Shown piece after piece: positions 47,770-58,622 of a DNA stretch of 64,000 bases (its first letter is position 1; each line of letters starts with the position of its first letter). The stretch is from Paraphysomonas bandaiensis (taxonomy: Eukaryota > Chrysophyceae). Location of the stretch: the NCBI GenBank assembly GCA_965644295.1, contig CBFFRP010000144.1, positions 62,001 through 126,000 of the forward strand. The letters are read 5' to 3'. A program made the translations under genes and the position numbers. The notes under the pieces are model-generated. The model saw only the letters and a list, made by a program, of their open reading frames with translations, did no database searches and was not told where the DNA came from.

Positions 47770-50700
47770 ATGAGCCGCTCTAAACTAGGCGGTGTTCTGG
47801 ATGCTTTGAGTGAGGTGACTGCACGTATATATACATGATCTAATATGTTTGTATGTATGTACACTGTAATGATGTGTTGATTTTATTCAGGTGATCGTCG
47901 CACAGTGCCGAGACACCGCTCACACTCCCACCGCTACAGAGTATTTTGCTGCGGTGTTCACAACTCTGAAAGCCTCTTCTAAGTTGGATCATTTGAACGA
48001 GTTGCTAGAAGTGCTGTGCGCTGTAACGCCAGAGACTCATCAGTCAGTGGTCGCCGGACAGTTCAGAGGGTGTAGTGAAATCATTGCGCATATACTCAAG
48101 AATGTAGAAGAGCAAAAAACTCAATCTCTGTGCATCAACATTCTCGGATTCATGATGAAAAAGCAGGAAGTGTCAGAAAGCTTGTGGAAGAGTGTCCCTA
48201 TGCTCAAACTGCTTAACTTGTTTTTGAAGCACGTGGATGATTCTCGGAATAAGCTGCGCAAAGATGTTCATCAGCGGCTGGCAGACATCCTTCAGTATCA
48301 CAAAAAAGTTGGGTTGAAGGCATCCCGTGCTTATATATCAGACTTTTGTACTGCTGTATTTCAGAGTTGTAATAGATCCAACTACAAACGGGCTCTGCAC
48401 GTTGTAAGCCTTCTTACAATCACTCTCAGCGCTTTTCAGGAGAACGAGGTGATGTCACTCTGTCGAATGACTCTGCGATTACAAGAGTGTGAGCAGCCTG
48501 TGTTAACTGCTGCGACATATCGGATGTTTGATTCCTTCTTCCAGAGCCCTGACCTGTCTGTTCCACCACGCTCGTTGTTAGAACTTGTTCGTACTCTTGT
48601 GGCGGCCCCCCTTGCCACGCCAGACATGGAAGCCATCTCATTTTACTGTACTGCTCTAGCAAGCGGTTTAACTGCCCTACATCGCACAGATAAAGTTCTG
48701 TTTGCCCAGCACTGCTCTCAGGTCTTACTCCCTGCCACATCTCTTCTTGTGGCCCGGTGTGAGTCGGAATTCTCTGAAATCCACTGCGCGGTCGGTACTG
48801 CTCTTAAGCGTATAATAAGTTCCTTTGTGGAGGAATCTGCTGTGGTAGATGCAGTGCAGATGGCTGATGCTACTTCTTCTGAGTCTGCGTTGTCAGGATC
48901 GGCCCTGGGCCAGTTTGTTAGTATCCTCACTGGCATTCTACACCTTCGTCACCAGCACTCCTGGGTATTTACTCTTGACGCCGTGCGCCTTTTATTTTCG
49001 CGTATTCCTGGACGCAGTGGTGCGGTACTTCTTTCGGGATTTGTTGGAAAACTCGCGGATATATACCATGCCGTCTCCACAGGAGTAATGGAAGTGAGCC
49101 CAGGTGTGGACATGTGCGTCAAAGATACACTAGGTGCCGCGGTACGGTCTTTGGGAGTGCCTCAGTTTCTCGCAATTGTACCGCTGCGTTTGAGTCAGCA
49201 GACCTCATTCGACCCCCTTTCAGATCTTGACACATCACGTGATTGGCTTCTTGCGATATTGCACGCGAACCTCAAACTGATGCCTTGCAGACTCCAGGAC
49301 TTCAACGACATCGTCCTGAACACTGCCAAAATATATAATGCCGCACTGCGTGCATCTGCAAGGTCTCCAGATACTTGCTTTCTTAGCGAACCGCAGGCTA
49401 GCATACTACGCACCCGTGTGATGCAGATGTGGTCTCTTTTCCCGTCGTTTTGTGCTTCTGGCGCTCCGTCGGATGTCGCCGATCGCTTCCCGTCCTTGAT
49501 ATCAGTACTGGACACTGCTATGAAAGATCCTGCCTACCCAGATATCATGCTGCATGTAGTGTCAGGTCTCACCTCAATCGTAAATGGCGTAACGGGTAAA
49601 TATCCTTCGGCTGCACTCAGAACAGAGAGTGAGCACACATCTCTTCCCGCCGATCTTGCCGTTCTCCGCAAGCAGGGTGCTCCTGTGTTCGTACCCTCGC
49701 TGTTGTCGCTGTTGGACTCCATTGACATTTCGGACTCAGTACGCTTTCAGCCTGCAGTTCGCTGTCTGGCAGCTTGGGCCAGTGTAGCCGCTCCAGCTCT
49801 TATTACTAATGTGGCCAAGAAGTTGTTGCAGCTTTTGTTGTCTAGCCAGAGTGAGTCTTCTGCGAGTGCCTCCTGGATGGCTGTAATCTTGGCTCTCATC
49901 CCATATCTTCCCGATCCTATGTTGACTCTACTTTACCGCACCATAAAACCTCTACTTTCTGTTAATGAATCAGTTTCGATGCAGAAAAGAGCATACAAGG
50001 TACTTCACGCACTTCTACTATCTCATTCGGAGTTACTGTTCAAACTGGAGTCCCGCCAGCAGATATTACATGTAATCGCTGACTCGCTGCTCACATGCCA
50101 CGTGAGTGCCCGCCACATTCGCCTGCTTTGTATCGGCAGCCTCATTACTGGTATGGTGGACAGTGGATGTGGGGAGGAGGAATTGAGAGCGGCCTGCGGT
50201 GCCGTCTTGTGCGAAACACTCATATGCCTTAAGGACGCGAATAAGAAGTCCCGTGACGGCGCACTTGATCTGATGAAAGTTATATACGGCGTTTTGCCGG
50301 CTAGGGACGTCCTCCCCCATTTATTTGCGGGAATAGTTGGAGAGACGCCTACGATGCGATCTGCGGCAATCATAGGCCTCTGTGTGCTGGTCCATCAGCA
50401 CCAACAGAGACAGGGGGAGGATGAGCACAACGAGGAGTATATCCAGTTATTGGAGAGTGCTGCCAGCATTACTGGCCCTGTGCTTCTTCTGCTTCAAGAA
50501 GAGAGTGTAGAGCAGACCAGGGCTGTGTTGTCTTTCATCAAAGTATGTGTTGGGGTGCTTCCTGTGTCAGTGCTGAACTCACTGCTACCGGACATCATGG
50601 GTGCAATCCTTGGTGACGGGCTAGGTGGTGCAGACAATAGACTCAAAGGAAAGTTCTCATCAAGAGTGCGGTCTATAATGCGGAAGGTGTCTCAGCGTAT

Positions 50701-51535
50701 TGGTGTCGAGGTCGTGCGCCCACTGGTTCCAGAGAGCGACGTTGCCCTTCTCAACTACATCCAGAAACAGTCCCGGCGCACGCAAACTCGCAAAGACAAG
50801 AAGCTCTACAATGAGCGCCTAGAGCGCATGATGGTTGGCTCTGATAGCGAGGGAGAGAGTTCAGACGAAGAGGAGGAGGGGAAACAGAGAGGGAAAGCAG
50901 CACACGTTAGACCTAAGGCAACTAAAGCAACCGATTTCATCGCTGAAGGCCTTCCAACTAGCCTTGATGACCTTTTGGAGGACCAAACTACTAAGGCAGT
51001 AGTAGGATCTGCAAGAACGAAAGGATCTCGTGAAAAGGAGTCCGCTAATGGAGAGGCTGAAGATGACGGAGAAGGATTTACGGTGAAAGTGACGAAGGAA
51101 GGCCGGGTTGTTGTTGTAGAAAAGGAGGTTCCAAGGCCGTCCAAGTCGAAGGGATCAGAGAGCGAAATGGACGTCCAGGAGGAGAAAGACCTCAGCGTTC
51201 AAGCACTGAAGGAAGCTGCCAGTGGCAAGGGAAGTGGTACGACGAAGAAGCGTGCCCGAGAGCCTGGGGAAGAGTATCGCTCTCAGAAGAGCGGAGGAGA
51301 TGTATGGAAGAAAGGCATGCTGGAACCTCACGCGTTCTTTCCTCTGGATGCAAAACTTCTCACCAAAAAGAATGAAAAGGCAGCCGTTGCACATGTTGGA
51401 ATCGCCGTACAGTCAGCGAATAAAAGGAGACGTATGCATGGTGGTGATAGTGGATTAGCGAGTCGTGGTAAAAAGGTTTCCACTATGGTTGGACGAAAGC
51501 AAAGAATTGCTATGATGAAATCGAAAAACAAATAA
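47770..51535 (+). CDS. RRP12: RRP12-like ribosome biogenesis/export HEAT-repeat protein
   Basis: RRP12 helps mature and export pre-ribosomal subunits. A 15-codon first exon, 47770-47814 (MSRSKLGGVLDALSE), joins across a 76-nt intron to 47891-51535, giving 1229 residues, the usual family length. The body is a long alpha-helical HEAT-like array containing the NUC173 region. The last 250 residues are charged and low-complexity (DSEGESSDEEEEGKQ), ending in the characteristic basic tail: SGGDVWKKGMLEPHAFFPLD, then ASRGKKVSTMVGRKQR. Nucleolar and nuclear targeting fits the basic C-terminus. The codon use and GC content are higher than the surrounding intergenic DNA. Confidence 0.93.
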
Positions 51536-52439
51536 GAATAGTGATATTTATAGTCAGAAGTAGAGTTGACGTCAAATGCCATTAATAATTCCAAACATCT
51601 TTAAGCCATTAGAGTTGAATGATGACCAAAGTTTGTACATCTAGCAAAACTCTATTTTTGCTACTTGATGCGAAAGTAATGTTAACTTGATTTCAACAAT
51701 AGTTTTATCTACATGAAACCAGCGTGTTGAGTTCTGCTGTATGATAAATATTTTGCTATCGAAGTGTGTTATAATTGGTGAATATAGTTACAAAGGAATA
51801 AATTCAGTTGCTGATGTACTGATGTAAGCTGATTATGGATATAGAATTGACTAGAAAGCATATCATAGAAGATAGACAGGTGTTACTCAGTGCAGATGTT
51901 TACCAGATGCTATATGATGTATGAATAAGTTGTGAATTGTTAAGATTAATAATTATAATTTTTCTTTGGAAGTACGTTGTGTAGCGTCTAGTGCAAGTTA
52001 ACTTAAGTGTAATTGCCAGTTCTAACACAGCGCACATTGAATGCTTTCGTTGGTTAAAATTAAATAGTGCTGTTCTCAGTGCACGACATGACAATACTCT
52101 TTCAGTGAACATTACATACAGTACTGCACACTAACAACTATTTACTGACTCTCTTACATTATTAGTATACTCGTTATTGATACTTGTGACTTTGCAATAC
52201 CATAATGGTTTGTGATCTGTGTATGGCACAGTTCTAATTATATTTATGGTGAAAGTCATATGCTACTTGTGTACATATCTCAAAGACTGCTTATAGCTTA
52301 TAGCAGTGATACTTATGAAAAGGTGACGAGCCCTATCCATTTCCAATTTCTACTAAAAATATTTTTTTAGTACTATAGTATTCTTACAAATTTATATTCT
52401 ATCTATGTACACTAACTGAAAAGGAATGCGAATCTCAAA
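51536..52439. other. intergenic, no gene seen
   Basis: A 0.9-kb AT-rich gap between convergent gene ends. It holds only short AT-rich runs. Confidence 0.6.
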
Positions 52440-54018
52440 TCACAGGCGTCGTTGACATTCATGAGTCGAAATGATAGACATGTTGTACTCGGATTCAACA
52501 AATCGTCTGAGCGAGTCAAGCCCTTGCCAGATCCTCCCGAGTAGCTCCAAAGCCGCTTGGGGTGACACCGACGATAATTCCTCAGTCCAGCCACTGGCAG
52601 AAAATGCTATGATACTCTCAGACCACAGCAGCGACAAAGACCGAAGTAAGCTGTATAGGTCACGAAGATCCTCCAAACATTGATCGCATCCTCCAGGCGG
52701 CGGAAGGGCCATCTCATTTACAGACCCCATTACCGAATTTGGTAAGGAGAGGGAAAACACATGCTTAAGCTTGTGGCACCTGTCCTTCGGGAGTGCGACC
52801 TTAACCAGCGCTGCGAACGCCTTCCACCTAGCACAGAGGTTTACAGGGTGCATAGGAGCACCGGACGACGAGTACAGTTCTTTCAGTACAGGGCAACGAG
52901 AAACCAGAGAGTCTAAAGTGTCCCGACATGAATGACGACCAGACAAACGTATCCCCATTGCCCTAGCCCAAAACACTTCACTCAAGGTAACCCGCCCTGC
53001 CATATCAGGTGTACCACTGCGCTGTACACAGACGGCCATATTTCCGATCCCAGATACTTGCATAGGCTCACCTGATCGCATCTCTGCGAGGTCAGCGCCA
53101 TCCACTGTGCGCAGTTGTACATATACGTCCACGCGATCTCCCGACAGAGGGGCAGCGAGCACCTCAGGGGGGTTACGCATTGTAATACCATCTAGAAATT
53201 CCATAATATCTCGTGCGGTCACGTGAGTGGGAAGGGACCGAAAAACTACCCAGCAGTGCGCAGGAGGGGAGACCAGAGGACGCTGAACAGGAATTGGTGC
53301 GGGGGGGGCATCAGGTGCGATCATCCGCTGAGGCTATATGTATACTATATAAATACAGACGACACAGCAAACACGATAGAACTGAATTACCTTCGTAGAC
53401 CTGACGCTCATCGTAGTTCGAGGAGAGCTAGAACGAGGAGGAGGAGGAATAGAGAGAGTGGCTACACGAGACCGTTTAATGGGCACGGAATCTACAGTGA
53501 TCGCTTTGCGTTTGTTCTTCTCAGCACTCGTTGGCTCTGCCTTGTGTATCATAGATACTGCTACTGATTCATTCAAGTCGTGCTGCACAATGAGGCGCCG
53601 CTCAACAAGCCCTTTAAGCACCAGTGTGGATTCATCAGAAAATATCGGACGGTTTACGTCATAGAGCTCCTGTTACAGCACACCGTGAGCGCAGTACAGT
53701 CGTATATATATATATATATGAGTGTATGTATGTGATGGACGGGAGATACCTTCGTGTCTTCCTTCACCAGAGTGAAAGGGACTTCTTTCTCCCCGAAGTG
53801 AAAGCAGCCTGCGTCTATCGGCAGCACATGTGTTACGAGCGGCTCGTTTATATCAAACACATACATACATGCATACACATACCGTATGAGCTGAACTCTA
53901 TAGAGGCGCCCTCTGACCGCAACAGACTCCTCAGAGTCGGGTTCAGCTTGAGGGAGAAGCCAGCACCGAGCCCTACTTGACTACGGTCCAAGGTGAACCG
54001 GTTATCATTGGCGGTCAT
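52440..54018 (-). CDS. unrecognised 455-residue protein with weak RRM-like segment
   Basis: Four exons, 54018-53883, 53808-53750, 53669-53391 and 53333-52440, join in frame to 455 residues; the start is the ATG at 54018. I cannot assign it. The N-terminal part (FSLKLNPTLRSLL, CFHFGEKEVPFTLV, ELYDV) is faintly like the N-terminal domain of the ELL transcription elongation factors, but too short to claim. A basic linker with KNKRKAITV and PIKRSRV could be a nuclear localisation signal. Around residues 180-260, CWVVFRSLPTHVTARDIMEF and DRVDVYVQLRTVDGADLAEM have the beta-alpha-beta spacing of an RNA-recognition motif. The C-terminal third is helical. It lies 180 bp from a divergent WD40 gene. Confidence 0.72.
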
Positions 54019-54197
54019 AGTGGAGACCCATGCAGAGACCGTGATATGAACCATGCGGCATGTCATGCGCTGTGTGTGTCTCTGTATACTGCTACTGCTG
54101 TATGCACATGCATGCCCTACATGTATACCATGGTATACGGCTGGTGTCCATATGAACTGTATACGCACTGTATACTCTGTAGTCGTAGTGTGTCGAG
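54019..54197. promoter_or_regulatory. 179-bp divergent promoter, RRM-like / WD40 genes
   Basis: Five GTATAC sites occur in about 100 bp (54080-54175), including ATGTATACCATGGTATAC, itself a palindrome. This is the shortest and densest of the GTATAC-bearing spacers, so both genes probably share these elements. The role is inferred. Confidence 0.45.
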
Positions 54198-55714
54198 ATG
54201 ATCACACTCTCAGACGATGAGCGCTCCGCTCTGCTCTGCTCACACCTCCTGCAGCATACATATATAGCATACCCTGTGATGGCTGACACTTCCAGGACAT
54301 GTGCGATACTTGGAAGTTGCCAAGCGCTACCTAGTGAATCCCGAGACCCCTGCTTTCAAGCAACCCGATTAGTGTGCGTAAATGACAGCACAGTGGTGGC
54401 CTGTGACTCCAGTCGTCTGCACGCCCTCTCATTGCGAACTAGTGGAGAAGTATCGACAGATGGAATGTATGATGACGGGAATGTGGCGCGGTCTCGTGCG
54501 TATAGCGTTGAATCGCTGTGTACTCGTGAGTTTACCGATCAGTCTCCGATGCAGAGTATTTCCATGCTAGAAGAGAAGGGAATACTTCTGTCTGTGAACT
54601 CACGGGGCGTTGTAGGGACCACACAATTGACACAGACGTTAGATTCTGAAGAATCGATATATCCTTTTGTTGGTGAAACCTCCTTTAGCGATAGTGAATG
54701 CAGAGAAGACATCGTGGGCTGGGCAGGGGTGGCCGGTATCGATGATCTGGTATCGACTGTGCATTATTTAAGAAGTAATCTAGTGGTTCATGACTTGGGA
54801 ACACTCTCCGTGATCCGATCTTCGATGATGCCGTGCAATCCGACATCTATTGCTGCCCTGAAAGGATCATCTGGGCTTGTTGCTGTGGGCGATCGGGGAG
54901 GGAATTTGTCTGTGTGGGACCACCGTCAGGCGGGGAAAGGTATACCTAGTATATAGATTCGAAAATGTGGTGTAAGTTTATCCGAAGGGGGTTGCGTTCA
55001 CCGGAGTCGCTGTAGTGGTTCTAACGGCGGTCCTCTATGGTCTGTATTGCCTAGGTGATGTTCGCATCTTCATAGAAACCAAATATCTGATGTATATATG
55101 CATGTCAGTGGTGACGGAACATTAGCGGTGGCTGGAGCAGATAAAGCGGTTCATCTCTTGGACACCCGTACCTGGCGCACCCGTGTCAAGTGGAGATCTC
55201 CGAATAAGTTCGATATTATCCGACTGCTACGGTCCAAATGTGCTGAGTCTGGAGACGGACAAGGCCTCCCTCTCTATGTTGCCGGGAGAGACAATGAGGT
55301 CTTGCTGTGTAGAGTACACGCATCGGCACAAAGTGGAAAGGCACCAGCAAAGAAACGAAAGATGGGGATAGTGCAGCAGGAGGAACAGCCAGAGAGCGGT
55401 CATGCTGCACTAGCATCCACTAGCAAACTACGACTGTCGCACCACAGGTGCCTATATCTGTCGCGAAATAGTAATATATACGAATAACTTGTGCTTGCAG
55501 GGGTATTCGAGCTGAATTTTTCTGGTCAGGACTTGATGTGGTATCTAGATATGACTCTAAGCTAGGTGCGCTTGTTTTTTATTTCAACTATCTATTTTTA
55601 TCTTTACTTCTAGGAAAACACTCAGATAGACTTGTGGGACTTTGTGGCCGTGGTAAGATATATGTAGTCGATAATGCTAATCATATGAAAGTTGCTGAAG
55701 ATGTTATTGAATAA
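54198..55714 (+). CDS. WD40-repeat protein
   Basis: Five exons, 54198-54939, 54988-55054, 55109-55447, 55501-55565 and 55614-55714, join to 437 residues. WD40 blades are visible: GLVAVGDRGGNLSVWDHRQ, PLWSVLPSGDGTLAVAGADK leading to AVHLLDTRTW, PLYVAGRDNEVLLCRV, and a last blade DRLVGLCGRGKIYVVDN. A basic patch (APAKKRKMGIV) interrupts the C-terminal blades and could be a nuclear localisation signal. It may be a scaffold such as a nucleoporin or ribosome-assembly WD protein, but no orthologue signature is clear to me. The start could also be the ATG at 54279 (MADTSRTC). Confidence 0.8.
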
Positions 55715-57482
55715 TAAGGACTGCAGTTCACGTATGCAATGGAGCAATCTTACACACGTGTAGCGTAACTACTAGCTTTGTAGTGCTGGTAAAGACACTT
55801 TTTAATCACTTCCATATTGAGAAACACCAAGCGGGCTCAATTCTTAATGCAACTCAGTTAGTTGGAGCTTTGTATCCAAGGTGTATTAGCCACATTTATT
55901 TAAATGGCTAATTGTCTCCGCATAGTTCAATGGTTTATAGCTATTACATTCGATGACAATAAAGTTATGCAACAGAACTTTTCAATCAGTGGTTCTTGCA
56001 ACGTTGCAAAACATTTAAAAGTGCTTATAAGCAACACTTGTAATAATAAGCGATAACCGCATTTCATACTTACACCTTCTATCAATTTCTTTTTTTCCAA
56101 GAGAATTCTGTTCCTGTTCAGCTTCTAGTACGTTTACATCATTATTGACGTTTCTGTCATCTGGCTTGGTGTCTCTCTTACTTTTTCACTATTTTGATGG
56201 GGTTGAGTGAAATTTTAATTATTTCAAGCTCCGTATCATGTATAAACTAAATACGAGAAACAGTTCGATTTGATATCTGGCAGAAATTTGCTATCAAGAT
56301 AAAATACGTTCTAAACACTACAATAGTGGTATTATACCGTGTACAAACTCCATAGTCTTATAGATTTAAGGGCTTCCTATTCTAGAGTCACGATGAAGTA
56401 TGAGATAGAAAAGAAGATTATTATCTAAGTAACACCTCCTGGCTGTCCTCGCTAGTAGTTGGAAATCTTCATGGGTCAATGTCACATTTAGAAATACAGG
56501 CACGGCTCTTCCCGAGTGGGTAAAGCAAAGCACCATACAACACTAAGCAGTGGGCGGATGAATGAGAAGACAACAGTATATCTCAATGCGATAAATAGTA
56601 ACAACTGATCTGATTGATGTAACTTTTTACCGCGCTGCTTATCTGTATTTCAATTTTCATGCATTGCAGCGGCGCAGAAGTAATAGAATACCACAATATA
56701 ACTACATGTGTAGTACACAACGCACGCGTAGGAGAAGCTAAAACACTGCTCAATCGACATGCAAACGCTGTAGGATGCACCAATCGATATGGATACCTCA
56801 ACAGCATACAGAGTGATTAGATTAGAGGTTAACGTGTAGTAGCAGATACATGCTGGTGAAGCAGCGGAAGGGTTACAAGTTTACTGTTATCTGAATGACT
56901 AAACCCTTGGCCATCAGCTGTGCGTGATTCTAATGTAAAGCTCAATGGTGCCTGAAAATAGTATCACATAAATGCCATGCATGTCTGGGCTCTTCCGACT
57001 AGTGTACTTAGAGTACCACAAGTATGTATATGTGACCTTTGTGTACTTCAGTATCTGACTGTCCACTTATCGCTCTTTGAGCAGGATCTGGAAAACACTA
57101 TTGGCTAGAAAAATTCATGTGATCAGAAGAACCATTTATCGCGATATGATTGGACAACAAACTTTGCCACATCCTCAGCAAATACTGTCTGTCCCTACAG
57201 CAACAAACATACTTTCTTCTAGAGTACCAACAGCATCCAGAAACATGTGTTTTTGTTACCAATAAATCAGTAGGATTTAATTCTAAGCATTCTTATTGGT
57301 GGAATTTTTGTGTGTGGAGATGAAGATGAAGATGGACTTGGCATGCGGATGGATCTGTCTGTAACATATGGGAACATGCACACACATCAGAGCAGATCGT
57401 ATCCGACCATCTCGTACATAACCACAAACTAATAGCGTAGCAGTCATAGTGCTCCGTGTTGTCTACAGAACACACCATAGCA
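55715..57482. other. intergenic, no gene seen
   Basis: A 1.8-kb AT-rich gap. Frames at 56583-56807 and 57077-57265 have no introns, motifs or neighbours that support them. No clear GTATAC cluster precedes the JmjC-like gene. Confidence 0.55.
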
Positions 57483-58622
57483 ATGAAAAAGCAATCACCA
57501 GTCGAACAGAGCTCTCCTGTAAAGCATCTGTGTGGGGGTGTGGGTCTTATGGGGGCGGCATATGTGCTCTACAAGCTATCTATCATAGCGTATCACGTTT
57601 ACCTCCTCCTCAACCCCGAGATGGTTAAGGATCCGTTTGCTCTTCCAGCTAGCAGAGAGGGCGTGCATGAGACCTGTCAGACTCCCTTCAGACACATCAC
57701 AACAGTGCATAACGTTCACTCGTATGAGGAGGTCGTCAGAATAGCGAAAGAGAGATATGAGCCGATTCTCTTTAAGGGTTTTGCAAAGAATATGGATGAA
57801 AGATGGAAGAGAATCGTTGATCTCAGTGATCATGTGCCGGTCAGATTCGGCGATGTTAACATCACTTCTTTTGGAAATACTTTCATGAAGGGTATCGAGG
57901 TAGTCGGTGATCTCAATATGACTCTTGGAGAAGCTGTTGCTCTCGCCGAAGACCCTGAATACACTAAATCAGGGAAGTCATTTTTTGCCTCGTTTGTTCC
58001 ATTTTTGTCTAAGGAAGCGATGAAAATTGCCCTCAACAGTACTGATGCCGATCTCTTTAAAATTGACACGAATTTTGTAAGCAACTTCGCTGAAGATGTT
58101 CTGGCTACGCATGTGCATGCTGCCCTTGTGGAGTCCCACTCCATTCAGTTGGTAGGCAGCAAGATGTGGGTTTTCTTCAGTCCTGATGACTTCGAGACCT
58201 TGAATCCTATCAATACTCCTACCATCTGGTGCCTTTCGGGCAGCGAAAAGAAGTATTTCGACAGTGTCAAGGGTGGAGTCCCTGTAGCTGTTCAGGAAGC
58301 GGGAGACTATTTGTACTTTCCTCCCATGTGGGGACACTCGGTTATCACCAAGGCTGGGACAAATGTGATGCTGAACATGCGGCAACACCCATCTCGATTT
58401 CCAAAGCACGTATTTCGCGCATTAGAGGCGGTACTAAGCGTACTTATTGTAGATGGATGGGCCTTCAGTAAACCTTATTCTCATGCCGTGTATCGCCCCG
58501 TGCAGCAGCAGTTTAACTTGTACGAAAAGGCTCATCGCGAAGCCAACCCCGACCGGAAAGTCCCAGACAGTCCTTGTGCTGGCCTCTGGAAAGATATGCT
58601 CAATGGAAGAGTTGGAATGTGA
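57483..58622 (+). CDS. membrane-anchored JmjC/cupin-8-like protein
   Basis: An intronless gene; the ATG at 57483 gives 379 residues. A hydrophobic helix near residues 18-44 (GGVGLMGAAYVLYKLSIIAY) suggests an N-terminal membrane anchor. The core has the cupin-8/JmjC layout: SIQLVGSKMWVFFSPDDF, then EAGDYLYFPPMWGHSVITK and TNVMLNMR. These proteins are usually Fe(II)/2-oxoglutarate hydroxylases with an H-x-D/E...H triad. Here the first metal site reads THVHAALVESH, with no acidic residue two after a His, while the distal His (WGHSV) is kept. So it may be an inactive or altered-site member, common in this membrane-bound group. Substrate unknown. Confidence 0.78.
   Translation: MKKQSPVEQSSPVKHLCGGVGLMGAAYVLYKLSIIAYHVYLLLNPEMVKDPFALPASREGVHETCQTPFRHITTVHNVHSYEEVVRIAKERYEPILFKGFAKNMDERWKRIVDLSDHVPVRFGDVNITSFGNTFMKGIEVVGDLNMTLGEAVALAEDPEYTKSGKSFFASFVPFLSKEAMKIALNSTDADLFKIDTNFVSNFAEDVLATHVHAALVESHSIQLVGSKMWVFFSPDDFETLNPINTPTIWCLSGSEKKYFDSVKGGVPVAVQEAGDYLYFPPMWGHSVITKAGTNVMLNMRQHPSRFPKHVFRALEAVLSVLIVDGWAFSKPYSHAVYRPVQQQFNLYEKAHREANPDRKVPDSPCAGLWKDMLNGRVGM

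Noticed and set aside
56495-56570. Possible tRNA-like stretch (GGCTCTTCCCGAGTGGGTAAAG)
   Set aside because: I could not fold acceptor, anticodon and T arms with the expected invariant bases.
57077-57265. 62-codon plus-strand frame that looked slightly like a transposase helix-turn-helix
   Set aside because: Resemblance too weak; no terminal repeats or further coding nearby.
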